Shown here one piece after another: positions 58,401 to 64,000 of a stretch of DNA of 64,000 bases. Both the position numbers and the translations under genes were made by a program. The DNA comes from Pterobdella sp. o SKG-2022. Its lineage: Eukaryota; Annelida; Clitellata; Hirudinida; Piscicolidae. The first letter of the stretch is position 1. Each line of letters begins with the position of its first letter. A model generated the notes under the pieces. That model saw only the letters and a program-made list of their open reading frames with translations, had not been told where the DNA came from and did not search any database. The stretch is from assembly GCA_964035795.1 (NCBI GenBank), contig OZ038321.1, forward strand, positions 8,697,446 to 8,761,445, written 5' to 3'.

Positions 58401-61400
58401 TCGAAACCTTTACAGTGTGCGTCCCAATGAATGGGGTATATCTGGTATTGTTTCTGTGTCCAAGAAAGGAGACTTAACTCGTTGTACCAACTACCAGAGA
58501 TTAAGTTAGCCAAATAGCCTCTAAAATCTACAACCGGCTCTAAACAGGATACACCCTATCATCGACAAGCTGCTTCGCCCTAACCAAAACGGCTTTCGTT
58601 TTGGAAGATCCACCTCGTCTCATCTACTCGCACTTAGAAGAATCATAGAAGAATTGTGTAACCACAAATAAGAAGCTGTAATGACTTTCATCGATTTCAA
58701 AAAAGCATTTGACTCGATAGATCGGTCCAAAATGCTCAAAATCCTTGTTACATATGGAATTCTTTCTGAAATCGTTAATGCAATACGAGTATGAAAACAC
58801 CTCCGCTCTTGTGGTAACCCCTAAAGACAATATGATATCTTCAAGGTTGATACTGGCGTCTTACAAGGAGACCCACTAGCCCCGTTTCTTTTCATCATTT
58901 GCTTGGGTTATACTCTAGCATCTCAATTTTTTCTTCAGATGGATTGACTTTTAAGAGAAGAGGAAGTCAGTGAGTCTCTCTCGAGAAACTCGCCAAACTT
59001 GCATTTGCCGACGATATCGCTTTGATGGAAGATACGATCAAAAAAGCTGAGTCTTCTCCACAAAATTGAGACCGCAACTCAAAAAATAGGTCTCTTCCTT
59101 AATGCATGCAAGACTAAAGCAATGCATTCTAATCTTTCTTTAGAGAGTCATATTCATGCTATGAATGGTGAAGAAAGTGAAAAGGCTGATGATTTTCTTT
59201 ACTTGGGAGGTTACACCAACTCTTCTCGAGAGATCAACACCCGAATCGGAAATTCATGAGGCGCTTTCAACTCTCTAACAAAAATCTGAAACTCTTGCAT
59301 TACCTTAGAAACGAAAGTTAAAATTTCTAAATCTACTGTAGAGTCCATACTGCTATACGGGTGTGAATCTTGGGTAATGACCAACGCTGCAGTGAAGAAA
59401 GTTGATGGCACCTACACTCGCATGCTCCGAAGAGTCAAAAATATCTCCTGGAAGGACCGCCTATCAAATGCTCAGCTATAAGATCAAATTTTAAAGTTGT
59501 CTTTCATAATCAAGAAGAGACGGTTAGCGCTTGCTGGACATGTAGCTCGGCACAACGAGCTTGCAAAAACTCTGTTGTTCTGGACGCCGGAACAGTATCG
59601 TAGAAGAGGTCGTCCAAGTATAACACTGAAAGACGTACTTCAAAAAGACACAACGCTGACTTTTAACAAATTACGTGCTGCTATGGCTGATAGACTAGTA
59701 TGGAGAAAAAATTACGTCATGTCACCGAGCTGAAGATCGAGGGCACTACTACTACTCGATGATTAATGATTCGAATAAAACACTTAATAACTAAATAATA
59801 ACACGAAGCTTTACGTTAGTTGAACTCACATTATCAAATGTACAAACTTGTTTTTTTTAAGTTTGTATACTTGATAAAGTGAGTTCAATTTACGAAAAGC
59901 TTCTTGCTATTCTTTAGTTAATAAAAGTGTTTGATTTGGATCGTTTTTGTAATAAGCTAACTTACTTATTTTATAATTTATGTTGAAAGTTTTTACTTTA
60001 TTCTTTATTATAAGTATACCAATTTAGAAAAATACCAAATTTTTCTTTTTTAAATTGAAGCTAAAATTCAGACGTCTATACCATTGAAAAATCAAGTTCA
60101 ATTCACTTTCTGTAGCGCAAAGTAAGAATCGCAAAAAAATTAATATAAATTTTTATTCTATAATTTAAACTGAAGATAAATTAGAAGATTGTATTCACAA
60201 GCACACTCACTTCAACTTGAGCATTGAATACTTCATAAGGCTCGAAGGGCTTTGCAATTATCAAACCCACTTCTCTAACACATTTATTTGCAACTTGAAG
60301 TGAAAACTCATTTTTATGTTCTAATAAATTGCTCAAAAAATACGTTTAAATTTAAGGTTTCATTCAACTCGACTTTGTTTAAGATGTTTTCTCGAAACCC
60401 TCATCAAACAACAAAAAGAAACTCACATTGAAAATACTTGGCCATTTTGAGAAACAATTTCATATAAGCAATATCATTGATGAAGTTCAATGATACATTT
60501 AGGTCATTAAAGAAGACGTTTAAATGCCAAGTGAAGTTGCGATATGTATGCACCGAAGGCGTTCGTTGTGATTTTTGAAGGTCAATGTGTACATCAGATG
60601 CAATACCTTGATAAAATTAACATTTTTATTTATTTTCCATTACATAAAAATTTTGAATATGATCATTTAAGTCATAGCATTAAATGAAATTTGAAAAAAA
60701 ATTTTCAAAAGTAGTAAAAAGTCAGCAATCTTATTCAATTTTGAAAAAATTTACCAGCATTCAATGCTTTACTGAATTTATAAGTTTATAGAAAACTTTG
60801 ATAAATCAAAAAATTTAGTTTCAACGAAACAAACTCACTGATGTCACAGTAGTAAAACTTGAGAAAAAAGTGGTTGAATGAAAGCATCAAGTGCAGGAGG
60901 GCACTTTGATTAATTAGGCTAACACTTATGGAAGTAGTAGTTAATATCTGCATGATGAAGTTTTCCAAAATACCTGAAGCATGCTTGTCTTCAATCATCA
61001 TTCTTTTTATTATCATTTCTGCTAGCTCCACATAATTTTTCGCAAAAGTCGCTCCAATCGCAGCCTAATGCAGATTTCAAGTATAATTTCCATATTTTCC
61101 CAATAATTTGTTATTGTTTGGACTATGCTAAACATTACTGTTACTTCTATGAAAATTTTCAAATGATTTTGCACCTTGAAAGGCTGATAAGACATAAGGG
61201 CCAAAAACCATTCGAGCAATCTAGAGCCAGATACTTTGAATATGTAATAAGTAAAAAAAAAATCTAAGAGATTGTTATTGCTCAAGCCCTGAAAGAAGTT
61301 TTCTCTCCGTGTGAAACCTGTCATAAAATTTTCTTTTATTAATAGCGCAAATTCCATTTATATTTGTCATAATTAAATGTACGAAACATATTCAATTTTA

Positions 61401-62275
61401 TTTATATATTGCTGCTCATAAAGTTGCACACTCAATATTTGAAATGACTTTCGGTTAAAATGATACTTTTATTATTGAAATTAAAAGTTTGAAATTACAA
61501 TGATTTTTGCTTATGTGAGAAATTTTCAGTTTATTTTGAGCAGATAATTTGTCTTCAAAACGTGAAATAGGTTGAATAATTTCAAAAACATAATTTTTTC
61601 CCAATTAATAGCTCCGAAAAATAAATTATTTTTATGAAGTTTTTTAAAAAATATAATAATATAAAAAATACTTTCTGATCGAAAGTTACATTCAAAGTTC
61701 CAAGTGCTCGACTTTTTATAAGCAAAACTAGTTGTCATACTAAACAAACTATCATTATATATTAGAACCAATTAATAAAAATCGTTTTAATTAGAAGCTA
61801 CAAGCAAAAATTCTCAGAGCATTTGAATTTTTTTTTCTTAGCTGAAAAGCTTAAATAAGCTGGATAAGCTGATGAAACACACTTGGGTACAGATCTGTAT
61901 GTTGGATTACTACAGTTTTGTACTCCCGGAAATAATTGATATCAGCTTGTGGTAAAGGCACATCAACTGCATAAAAATGTCGTGTTTTATATCAATATAA
62001 TGAAGAATAAAAATTAGTATTGATAAGTTTTATAACGCCATGTAGTTTTTATTTGAGTTTGTGTTGCATTCTACAATTCAATACACGCAATTAAAATTTT
62101 ATATGGTTTGAAAATCATTAAACTTCTGTAACCATCTCGGATGTATTGTGCTTTGTAGTCAGGATTTGATAAGGTCTCGCATATTATCGCTTTCAAATGA
62201 TGGTTAAGTTCAGCAAGGTCTTGCAGGAGATCAATCATTTTGTTATAACTTTGCTCTTTGGATAATTTATTCAAA
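35732..62275 (-). CDS. UBR-L3: UBR1/2-like N-recognin E3 ubiquitin ligase; N-terminus beyond right edge
   Basis: Exons in family order: N-terminal helical block (60,190-62,275); 54,690-54,825; HLP/HPLR (54,310-54,480); 53,310-54,085; winged helix (52,885-53,025); 52,040-52,745; helical exons (47,990-49,315); 42,565-42,645; RING (39,090-42,110); C-terminal exons (35,732-38,645). Each maps to an UBR-L2 exon. The UBR box should lie right of 62,275. Introns are swollen by four LINEs, two piggyBac relics, a SINE fragment and three inverted-repeat elements. No recognised exon is interrupted by them, which argues the gene is or was recently under constraint. The predicted product is a cytosolic RING E3. 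Exon ends are approximate. Confidence 0.83.
37680..38645 (-). CDS. UBR-L3 exons between RING and C-terminal domain
   Basis: 38,550-38,645: YSRGFQKLSEDFRFFFPNEQ (counterpart of UBR-L2 10,420-10,520). 38,076-38,300: RNNIELFLMNSSLDFECRDS and LLGPLFQFINKLC (human IQAIENLLGDEGKPLFGAL and LKALMQFAVAQ). 37,680-37,883: SIILYITNIFVLQLLSWVVA (human HLITMAHMLQILLTV). The RNNIEL[FY]LMN start is shared exactly with UBR-L2 except one residue. Confidence 0.75.
39090..39668 (-). CDS. UBR-L3 RING-H2, central and distal exons
   Basis: 39,563-39,668: SWYNSIWVQTCGHQIHQDCL then YNQYDR before a GTAAAA donor, giving the C-H-H-C core (UBR-L2 WYDTFWILSCGHYIHYEC; human TGSCGHVMHAVC). 39,090-39,270: MPYEYFCGTCNQLCNFIIPI, the last Cys pair (human GEYLCPLCKSLCNTVIPI). 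The short plus-strand frame at 39,501-39,683 is the shadow of the first of these exons. Confidence 0.85.
40030..40680 (-). mobile_element. piggyBac-like transposase relic, C-terminal part
   Basis: Minus strand: AVVAWKNNKVVTMASNAYVI then KCPKFVSMYKCYMEGVDRFN, matching the piggyBac 'M..YN..MGGVD..DQ' core. A C-terminal Cys cluster follows at 40,041-40,130 (SSCNQSSCANCKKRSWSKCM). The frame is broken near 40,340. It lies in the UBR-L3 intron between the RING exons at 41,850 and 39,668. The N-terminal DDD region and ends were not recognised. Confidence 0.75.
41630..41787. mobile_element. Long near-perfect palindrome (67-bp arms, 24-bp loop)
   Basis: Arms 41,630-41,696 and 41,721-41,787 are inverse complements with two mismatches by eye. 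The arm starts AAAAACATCAATCGAGGATT and ends CGATAAGTATAGCC. The loop holds GCTAACGTTTTATGATAA, the end motif of the MITE at 33,448-33,626. It is probably a foldback derivative of the same family, in a UBR-L3 intron 63 bp from the exon at 41,850. Confidence 0.9.
41850..42330 (-). CDS. UBR-L3 RING-H2, first Cys pair and adjoining exons
   Basis: 42,110-42,330: GEDEDGPEFGPDNLYKSLKT, an acidic linker (UBR-L2 12,020-12,108). 42,020-42,110: HIGCSFCNTVEPRKHLLHQV, the first RING Cys pair (UBR-L2 PQCSSCHKEATM; human TCILCQEEQEV). 41,850-41,985: HPVMEFILQNTFAYNYDILS (UBR-L2 RLEHTFAHNFDELNS). With the exons at 39 kb this completes the eight RING ligands. An acidic exon RSEDSTEDLEQEPLENQEIQ at 42,565-42,645 precedes it. 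Confidence 0.78.
42385..42480 (-). mobile_element. tRNA-derived SINE, copy 3 (3' part only)
   Basis: The minus strand has the body and tail of the SINE family (CACAGTGTTTTCGCTACATT and AAGCGCTTTATAATAG). The tRNA-like head is missing. Confidence 0.7.
43020..45775 (+). mobile_element. Jockey/I-like LINE with intact RNase H but deleted RT core
   Basis: ORF1 region 43,131-43,660 has two Cys-pair motifs (WTCPNCLNPATTPSQQW, KKMCPNCKNQLPNSCALFC). Endonuclease remnant near 44,220-44,330: GLICGDFNAHHLSWDDFVQA. The frame then jumps to the RT C-terminal part at 44,371-44,671 (SLAEYAALAWALWASKTTIQ), so the RT palm is missing. A SINE interrupts at 44,745-44,935. RNase H at 44,926-45,470: LQIFNDGSTFNGTEKGGSGM, then AISWLEQNADWFLASIITDC and IRLIWVSGHCNLPDNDLADE, i.e. 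the D-E-D-D pattern is present. A terminal Cys/His finger (DDRCRLCGEESAEHLWLR) lies near 45,660-45,710. More GC-rich than the host DNA. Confidence 0.85.
44745..44935 (+). mobile_element. tRNA-derived SINE, copy 4, inserted into the LINE
   Basis: Head TAGCTCAATGGTTGAGCATT, B-box GGGTTCGATCC, body CACAGTGGGTTTTCGCTACG, tail GCGCTTTATAAATACCGCAT and (TTACA)n. It separates RT-derived sequence from the RNase H frame of the surrounding LINE, so it is younger than that LINE. Confidence 0.9.
45850..47960 (+). mobile_element. Degenerate RTE-like LINE relic
   Basis: Many stops. Recognisable pieces: an endonuclease C-terminal part at 45,890-46,000 (NENGLALNEFMLENNLYVAN); an RT piece at 46,841-47,023 (TQTAYRPTRSTRHILRPHKK); palm near 47,305 (YYADDVSLISTDI); a C-terminal part at 47,663-47,940 (EVRQRRLRMLGHKCHNNPPA and RLRGRPPSS). 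It ends in A-rich DNA just before the UBR-L3 exon at 47,990. It is older than the neighbouring LINE, judging by stop density. Confidence 0.8.
47990..49315 (-). CDS. UBR-L3 helical exons before the linker
   Basis: Five exons: 49,215-49,315 NPRLKSYTDFLHSPSLHAFL then YVILYGVSS (UBR-L1 FLNCASMHGLLYVILYKV; UBR-L2 FLNCVSFHAFLFVILYKV); 48,950-49,020 YEKNLSPNIMFLAINLLTLS (human GMLQMAFHILALGLLEE); 48,670-48,785 HKKEDAEDATLTTLYEHCLI; 48,351-48,605 NENLTPFENAEEPEERENRK and YTILTLLIKLYEEHT; 47,990-48,265 KGGADFCIGSLLDKLYAHND. All are in family order. Confidence 0.75.
49640..51510 (+). mobile_element. LINE 5' half: ORF1 with zinc knuckles and APE-like endonuclease, no RT
   Basis: ORF1 start near 49,659 (MSAIASIIYKIDIVKTALSK) breaks at an A-run near 49,770. 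A Ser/Thr-rich stretch follows (49,810-50,210). Zinc knuckles at 50,780-50,930: RCLNCQTYSHNITKCHNPRV and CEHCGKEQSSENCPKTFPSF. Endonuclease at 51,000-51,509: FDMLALTETLIPVNADNVTK, VGGIYLISSYSIKLTF, SVIYRPPSPSNFIHELTAHL, FIIVGNFNTPNCHEL; the usual GDFN is GNFN here. Sequence stops matching at 51,509 with no RT, so the copy is truncated at its 3' end, the opposite of the usual 5' truncation. CR1/jockey-like. Confidence 0.75.
51582..51811. mobile_element. MITE-like foldback with about 75-bp inverted arms
   Basis: Left arm starts AGTTTGGTTTCGTCAAAAGA; the right arm ends TTCTGACGAAACCAAACT. Shared internal blocks are GCTATTGTC[TC]GCGGCAATG and TCCTTTC[CT]TGC. The spacer is about 80 bp of A/T-rich DNA with an A14 run. 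Arms are imperfect and more GC-rich than the surroundings. It directly follows the truncated LINE. Confidence 0.8.
52040..53465 (-). CDS. UBR-L3 exons: MDPN region, winged helix and following exons
   Basis: 53,405-53,465 SSQLESNIFVQFILEKFVNL. 53,310-53,395 LLLILSFNILDALNPMSSRY. Winged helix 52,885-53,025 DESEILNEITALMSIRDCHF then EVVKNIPDR. 52,640-52,745 AHFRGWTYQNERMLAVEEKI. 52,385-52,530 FYNPRRGYFSIKSELINNKF (human LTGRGMYELKPECAKEF). 52,040-52,140 KKYDPIISSMRALNVYERMA. Every exon has an UBR-L2 partner except possibly 52,640-52,745. Confidence 0.72.
53965..54825 (-). CDS. UBR-L3 HLP/HPLR block and neighbours
   Basis: 54,690-54,825: VLPLWTLVKHWNNSCIDNIE, equivalent to human NILLMFQEWCACDEELL. 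54,310-54,480: VSFNLPLHRILALVIATIYR and FLKHAMQAPSRLLVEISH, the family hallmark VSIHLPLSRLLAGLHVLL ... EHPLRCLVL. 53,965-54,085: MCMRIWTDDQDIMEQCGLYK and FSMDLDFFFLQV (human GMWRRNGFSLVNQIYYY and FDKDVVMLQ). Confidence 0.82.
55420..56470 (-). mobile_element. piggyBac-like transposase relic, C-terminal half
   Basis: Minus strand: GKPIGFGYKIWSLCTSTRYL and MPFISYQGAKSILLNHQNAY (piggyBac 'KPI.WGYK.W.L..S.GY....YQG'). Then a frame-broken 'NAYVPKWYPCTIRIW...'-like stretch, and MLRAKMREICTKITYCEYRR. It ends with the Cys motif ACDRGSCSHCKKQK-stop near 55,440. Several frame changes. Same orientation as UBR-L3 and in one of its introns. Resembles, but is not a direct copy of, the relic at 40 kb. Confidence 0.75.
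56960..59750 (+). mobile_element. RTE-like LINE, near full length but frame-broken
   Basis: 5' leader, then an endonuclease remnant at 57,323-57,643 (NNLIIDGDFVARISGKFSYH, NLLPGNTLFQKPNRKLWTWK, ARIDYLLFRKR). RT: 58,238-58,400 (EITASLEAMKPNKALGLNGL), near 58,575 (LRPNQNGFRFGRSTSSHLLA), near 58,680 (VMTFIDFKKAFDSIDRSKML), near 58,850 (GVLQGDPLAPFLFIICLGY), palm near 58,990 (EKLAKLAFADDIALMEDT). C-terminal near 59,345 (LYGCESWVMTNAAVKKVDGT) and 59,497-59,733 (KKRRLALAGHVARHNELAKT). Multiple frameshifts. It lies between UBR-L3 exons at 60,190 and 54,825. Confidence 0.88.
56962..57108 (+). promoter_or_regulatory. Structured 5' leader of a LINE, copy A
   Basis: A GC-rich stretch shared with 62,336-62,490. 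Shared invariant blocks: AACTTATGTTCCTGGTAGGG, GCGGACAGATCTGACAC and CGGCTAACATAGGG. Pairings visible: GTGTCA with TGACAC, and hairpin GCGG-TGAAAGT-CCGC. Copy B keeps these pairings with compensating changes. It sits at the 5' end of the LINE and may be an HDV-like ribozyme, an internal promoter, or both. The ribozyme reading is inference. Confidence 0.6.
59775..59937. mobile_element. Foldback element, about 75-bp arms, very short loop
   Basis: Left arm (about 59,775-59,849) and right arm (about 59,859-59,937) pair over AAACACTT, AATAACTAAA, GAAGCTTT, CGT, TTGAACTCAC, TTATCAA and TACAAACTT. The loop is a T-run. A few mismatches and small length differences. It immediately follows the 3' end of the LINE. 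Confidence 0.8.
60190..62275 (-). CDS. UBR-L3 N-terminal helical exons
   Basis: 62,075-62,275: SYNKMIDLLQDLAELNHHLK then AIICETLSNPDY (human FGLKLLSWLGSIIGYSDGLR). 61,835-61,965: AVDVPLPQADINYFREYKTV. 61,190-61,335: LLDFFFTYYIFKVSGSRLLE. 61,000-61,075: AAIGATFAKNYVELAEMIIK (human FAVRFAKNYQQLQKDFM). 60,786-60,990: ILENFIMQILTTTSISVSLI. 60,440-60,600: VHIDLQKSQRTPSVHTYRNF and NVSLNFINDIAYMKL. The last two mirror UBR-L2 at 24.2-24.8 kb. This is the edge of the gene in the window; the UBR box should follow to the right of 62,275. Confidence 0.68.
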
Positions 62276-62335
62276 AATTAAAATTTAAAATTTCAAGTTA
62301 ATATACAAACTTCATTCAAATATTTATCTTTCAAA

Positions 62336-62490
62336 AGTCCAACTTTGACCTCCGCGCGGTGGAGAATGGTAACTGGTTCGTGTCAGAGCTATGCCGTCGG
62401 AAACTTATGTTCCTGGTAGGGCCTTCGAAGGCGGACAGATCTGACACTGGCAGTGAAAGGCTGCGACCCGGCTAACATAGGGCAACGGTG
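62336..62490 (+). promoter_or_regulatory. Structured 5' leader of a LINE, copy B
   Basis: Homologous to 56,962-57,108 throughout. Here the long-range helix is GTGTCAGA with TCTGACAC (8 bp), and the hairpin is GCAG-TGAAAGG-CTGC. The hairpin's third pair is A-T where copy A has G-C. CTATG can pair with CATAG after the CTAA, and CCGTC with GGCGG. That nesting is similar to an HDV-type pseudoknot. Confidence 0.6.
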
Positions 62491-64000
62491 CAAAACTTTT
62501 CTGTTTCCGCCTCAGTGTCTGTGGAAAGTCTACGGCAAGCTGAAGATATTTCCTTCTTGTTGTTTTGCAAGCAGTTCATGGGAGAACAGAAATTTTGAGA
62601 TGTGCTACTCTGAGGATAAAAGCACCTGCTAGTAGTCGTAGCGAACACTACTTAGTGAAGCCACTGAAAAGTCAAATGATGAAGATAAACCGCAGCACTA
62701 GAGCTAAAGACCCAAACTCAAGAACTGTTTATGTACAAGAATGTTCATTACTGAACTCGAATGACGATATGCTCTCAAATCCTTCTGGAAGAAGAACATC
62801 TGATGGTGAATGCAGAACAGGTCGCTAAACTTTAGACTGTCGCAAGAGCTTAAACGTTGCTTTTCAGTACGTGAGAACATTGCGCAGTCAGGCTAAACAG
62901 ACAGAACTGTCCCATTTGATAAAAACTAACGGTGTGGACATAATTGGACTGGCTGATCATAAGATTATGCATAGTGATTTCATCAACTACAAAGTGGTTA
63001 ATGGATACCTTCTCATAACCTCAAGTGCATGTCAAAATAACCAAAATGTGCCAAATGGCGGGGTTGGACTCATGATGAATAATAAATTGAAGAAATGCAT
63101 TCAAAATATCTGCTATCAGCCTTAGAATCCTCAGAGTATACTTCACTGGATAGTCTATTGAACAAAGATATAAAATTGAAAAAGCGTTTGCTTTTTATCA
63201 AAAAGAGGCTAATAAAACTACCAGTGAAAACCTCCAATCAGAGAAAGCAAAACTTTATAGAATTTACAACAGCCTATGCGAAAAACAATTGGAACAGCAT
63301 ATTACATCAATTGAAACAACAGCCAAACGTGGTCAATGCTCTAAATGCTTGAATCTCATAAATGAAGTGAGTGGTCGAAGAAGCTCCAAAAAAGGCATCC
63401 TCAAAGGCAAAGACAAAGGTGAAAGGATCAAAAGCTGGTACAATCATTTCAGCGATTTACTGGGTTAGGAACCCACAATATCAGATGATTGTTGTTTTCA
63501 GGTTCAAAAAATATTTGAAGCTCTACATATAGAAACTGGACCTTTCACCAAAAATGAATATCTTGCAGTGAAAAAATGTCTTAAGCTTGGTAAAGTTTCT
63601 GGTGAAAATGATATTCCAAACGAACTACTGGAATACTGCAGTATAGACGACATTGTTTTAGAATATGTTAACTCACTTCTTTTAGACGTTCATAAGCCCC
63701 AACAATGTTCTGACATCAACATTCTAGCTCTAACAAAAGACGGAGATCTCAGTAATGCATCAAACTATAGAGGAATCGGTCTGTCAGCTATGATGTCAAA
63801 AGTAGTGAACAAGCTTACACTAAAACAAATTCAACCTCACCTAGACCCACTACTTAGAAACAACCAAAATGGATTTTGACCAAAAGAAATACTAAAGCTC
63901 ACATTCCAGCTTTTCGAAGAATAATTGAAAAAGCAAAAAAAAATAATGTCTCTGCAACCATAGTTTTTGTGGATTTCAGTAAAGCATTTAATAGCGTTCA
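62336..64000 (+). mobile_element. RTE-like LINE, 5' part, runs off right edge
   Basis: After the leader: a basic N-terminal frame (62,565-62,828); endonuclease start near 62,865 (YVRTLRSQAKQTELSHLIKT and NGVDIIGLADHKIMH; family members usually have GIQE where LADH stands); a linker with frame breaks (63,095-63,352); RT start at 63,568-63,879 (LGKVSGENDIPNELLEYCSI, ALTKDGDLSNASNYRGIGLS, HLDPLLRNNQNGF); a stop at 63,880; then VFVDFSKAFNSV at the edge in another frame. Same family as the 57-59.7 kb copy by leader and RT wording. Confidence 0.85.

Overview
This is an AT-rich, intron-containing, transposon-littered eukaryotic window. The repeat set (tRNA-derived SINEs, several non-LTR retrotransposon clades, a Penelope-like element, piggyBac relics, MITE-like foldbacks) and the host genes (UBR-type E3 ubiquitin ligases, an F5/8-type fucolectin-like lectin) point to an invertebrate animal. 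I cannot name the species. No prokaryotic-style operons, rRNA genes or CRISPR arrays are present.

The backbone is a head-to-tail array of three divergent genes on the minus strand. I recognise them as UBR1/UBR2-type N-recognin E3 ligases by reading many short exons in order. UBR-L1 (about 56-4,335) runs off the left edge. UBR-L2 (8,014-27,595) is nearly complete, from UBR box to last exon. UBR-L3 (35,732-62,275) lacks only its N-terminus, which lies beyond the right edge. Modules appear in canonical order with decreasing coordinate: UBR box, helical N-domain, 'HLP' motif block, winged-helix block, helical block, split RING-H2, C-terminal helical block, C-terminal zinc/cap domain. The same exon can be matched between copies at each module, although the proteins are very diverged.

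Between UBR-L3 and UBR-L2 lie a decayed orphan UBR-box exon (33.7-33.96 kb), a small unrecognised minus-strand reading frame with breaks (31.7-32.2 kb), and a two-domain fucolectin-like gene (28.3-30.0 kb).

Nearly everything else is mobile DNA, sitting in introns or intergenic spaces. LINE relics: 4.7-6.1 (-), 12.8-13.7 (+, with an intact 272-codon frame from its first GTG), 14.3-16.3 (-), 34.3-34.6 (+, 3' end), 43.0-45.8 (+, catalytic RT core deleted, SINE inside), 45.85-47.96 (+), 49.6-51.5 (+), 56.96-59.75 (+) and 62.3-64.0 kb (+). The last two share a structured 5' leader. There is one Penelope-like fragment (25.6-26.1), two piggyBac relics (40.0-40.7, 55.4-56.5), four SINE copies, five inverted-repeat elements and a 360-bp (TTA)n microsatellite.

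Functionally the window is a recently expanded N-degron/ubiquitin-ligase locus with a lectin neighbour. The RING ligands are preserved in both copies where they are visible, while the substrate-reading UBR boxes show lost zinc ligands and frame breaks. Exon borders are approximate; all homology calls rest on motif recognition by eye.
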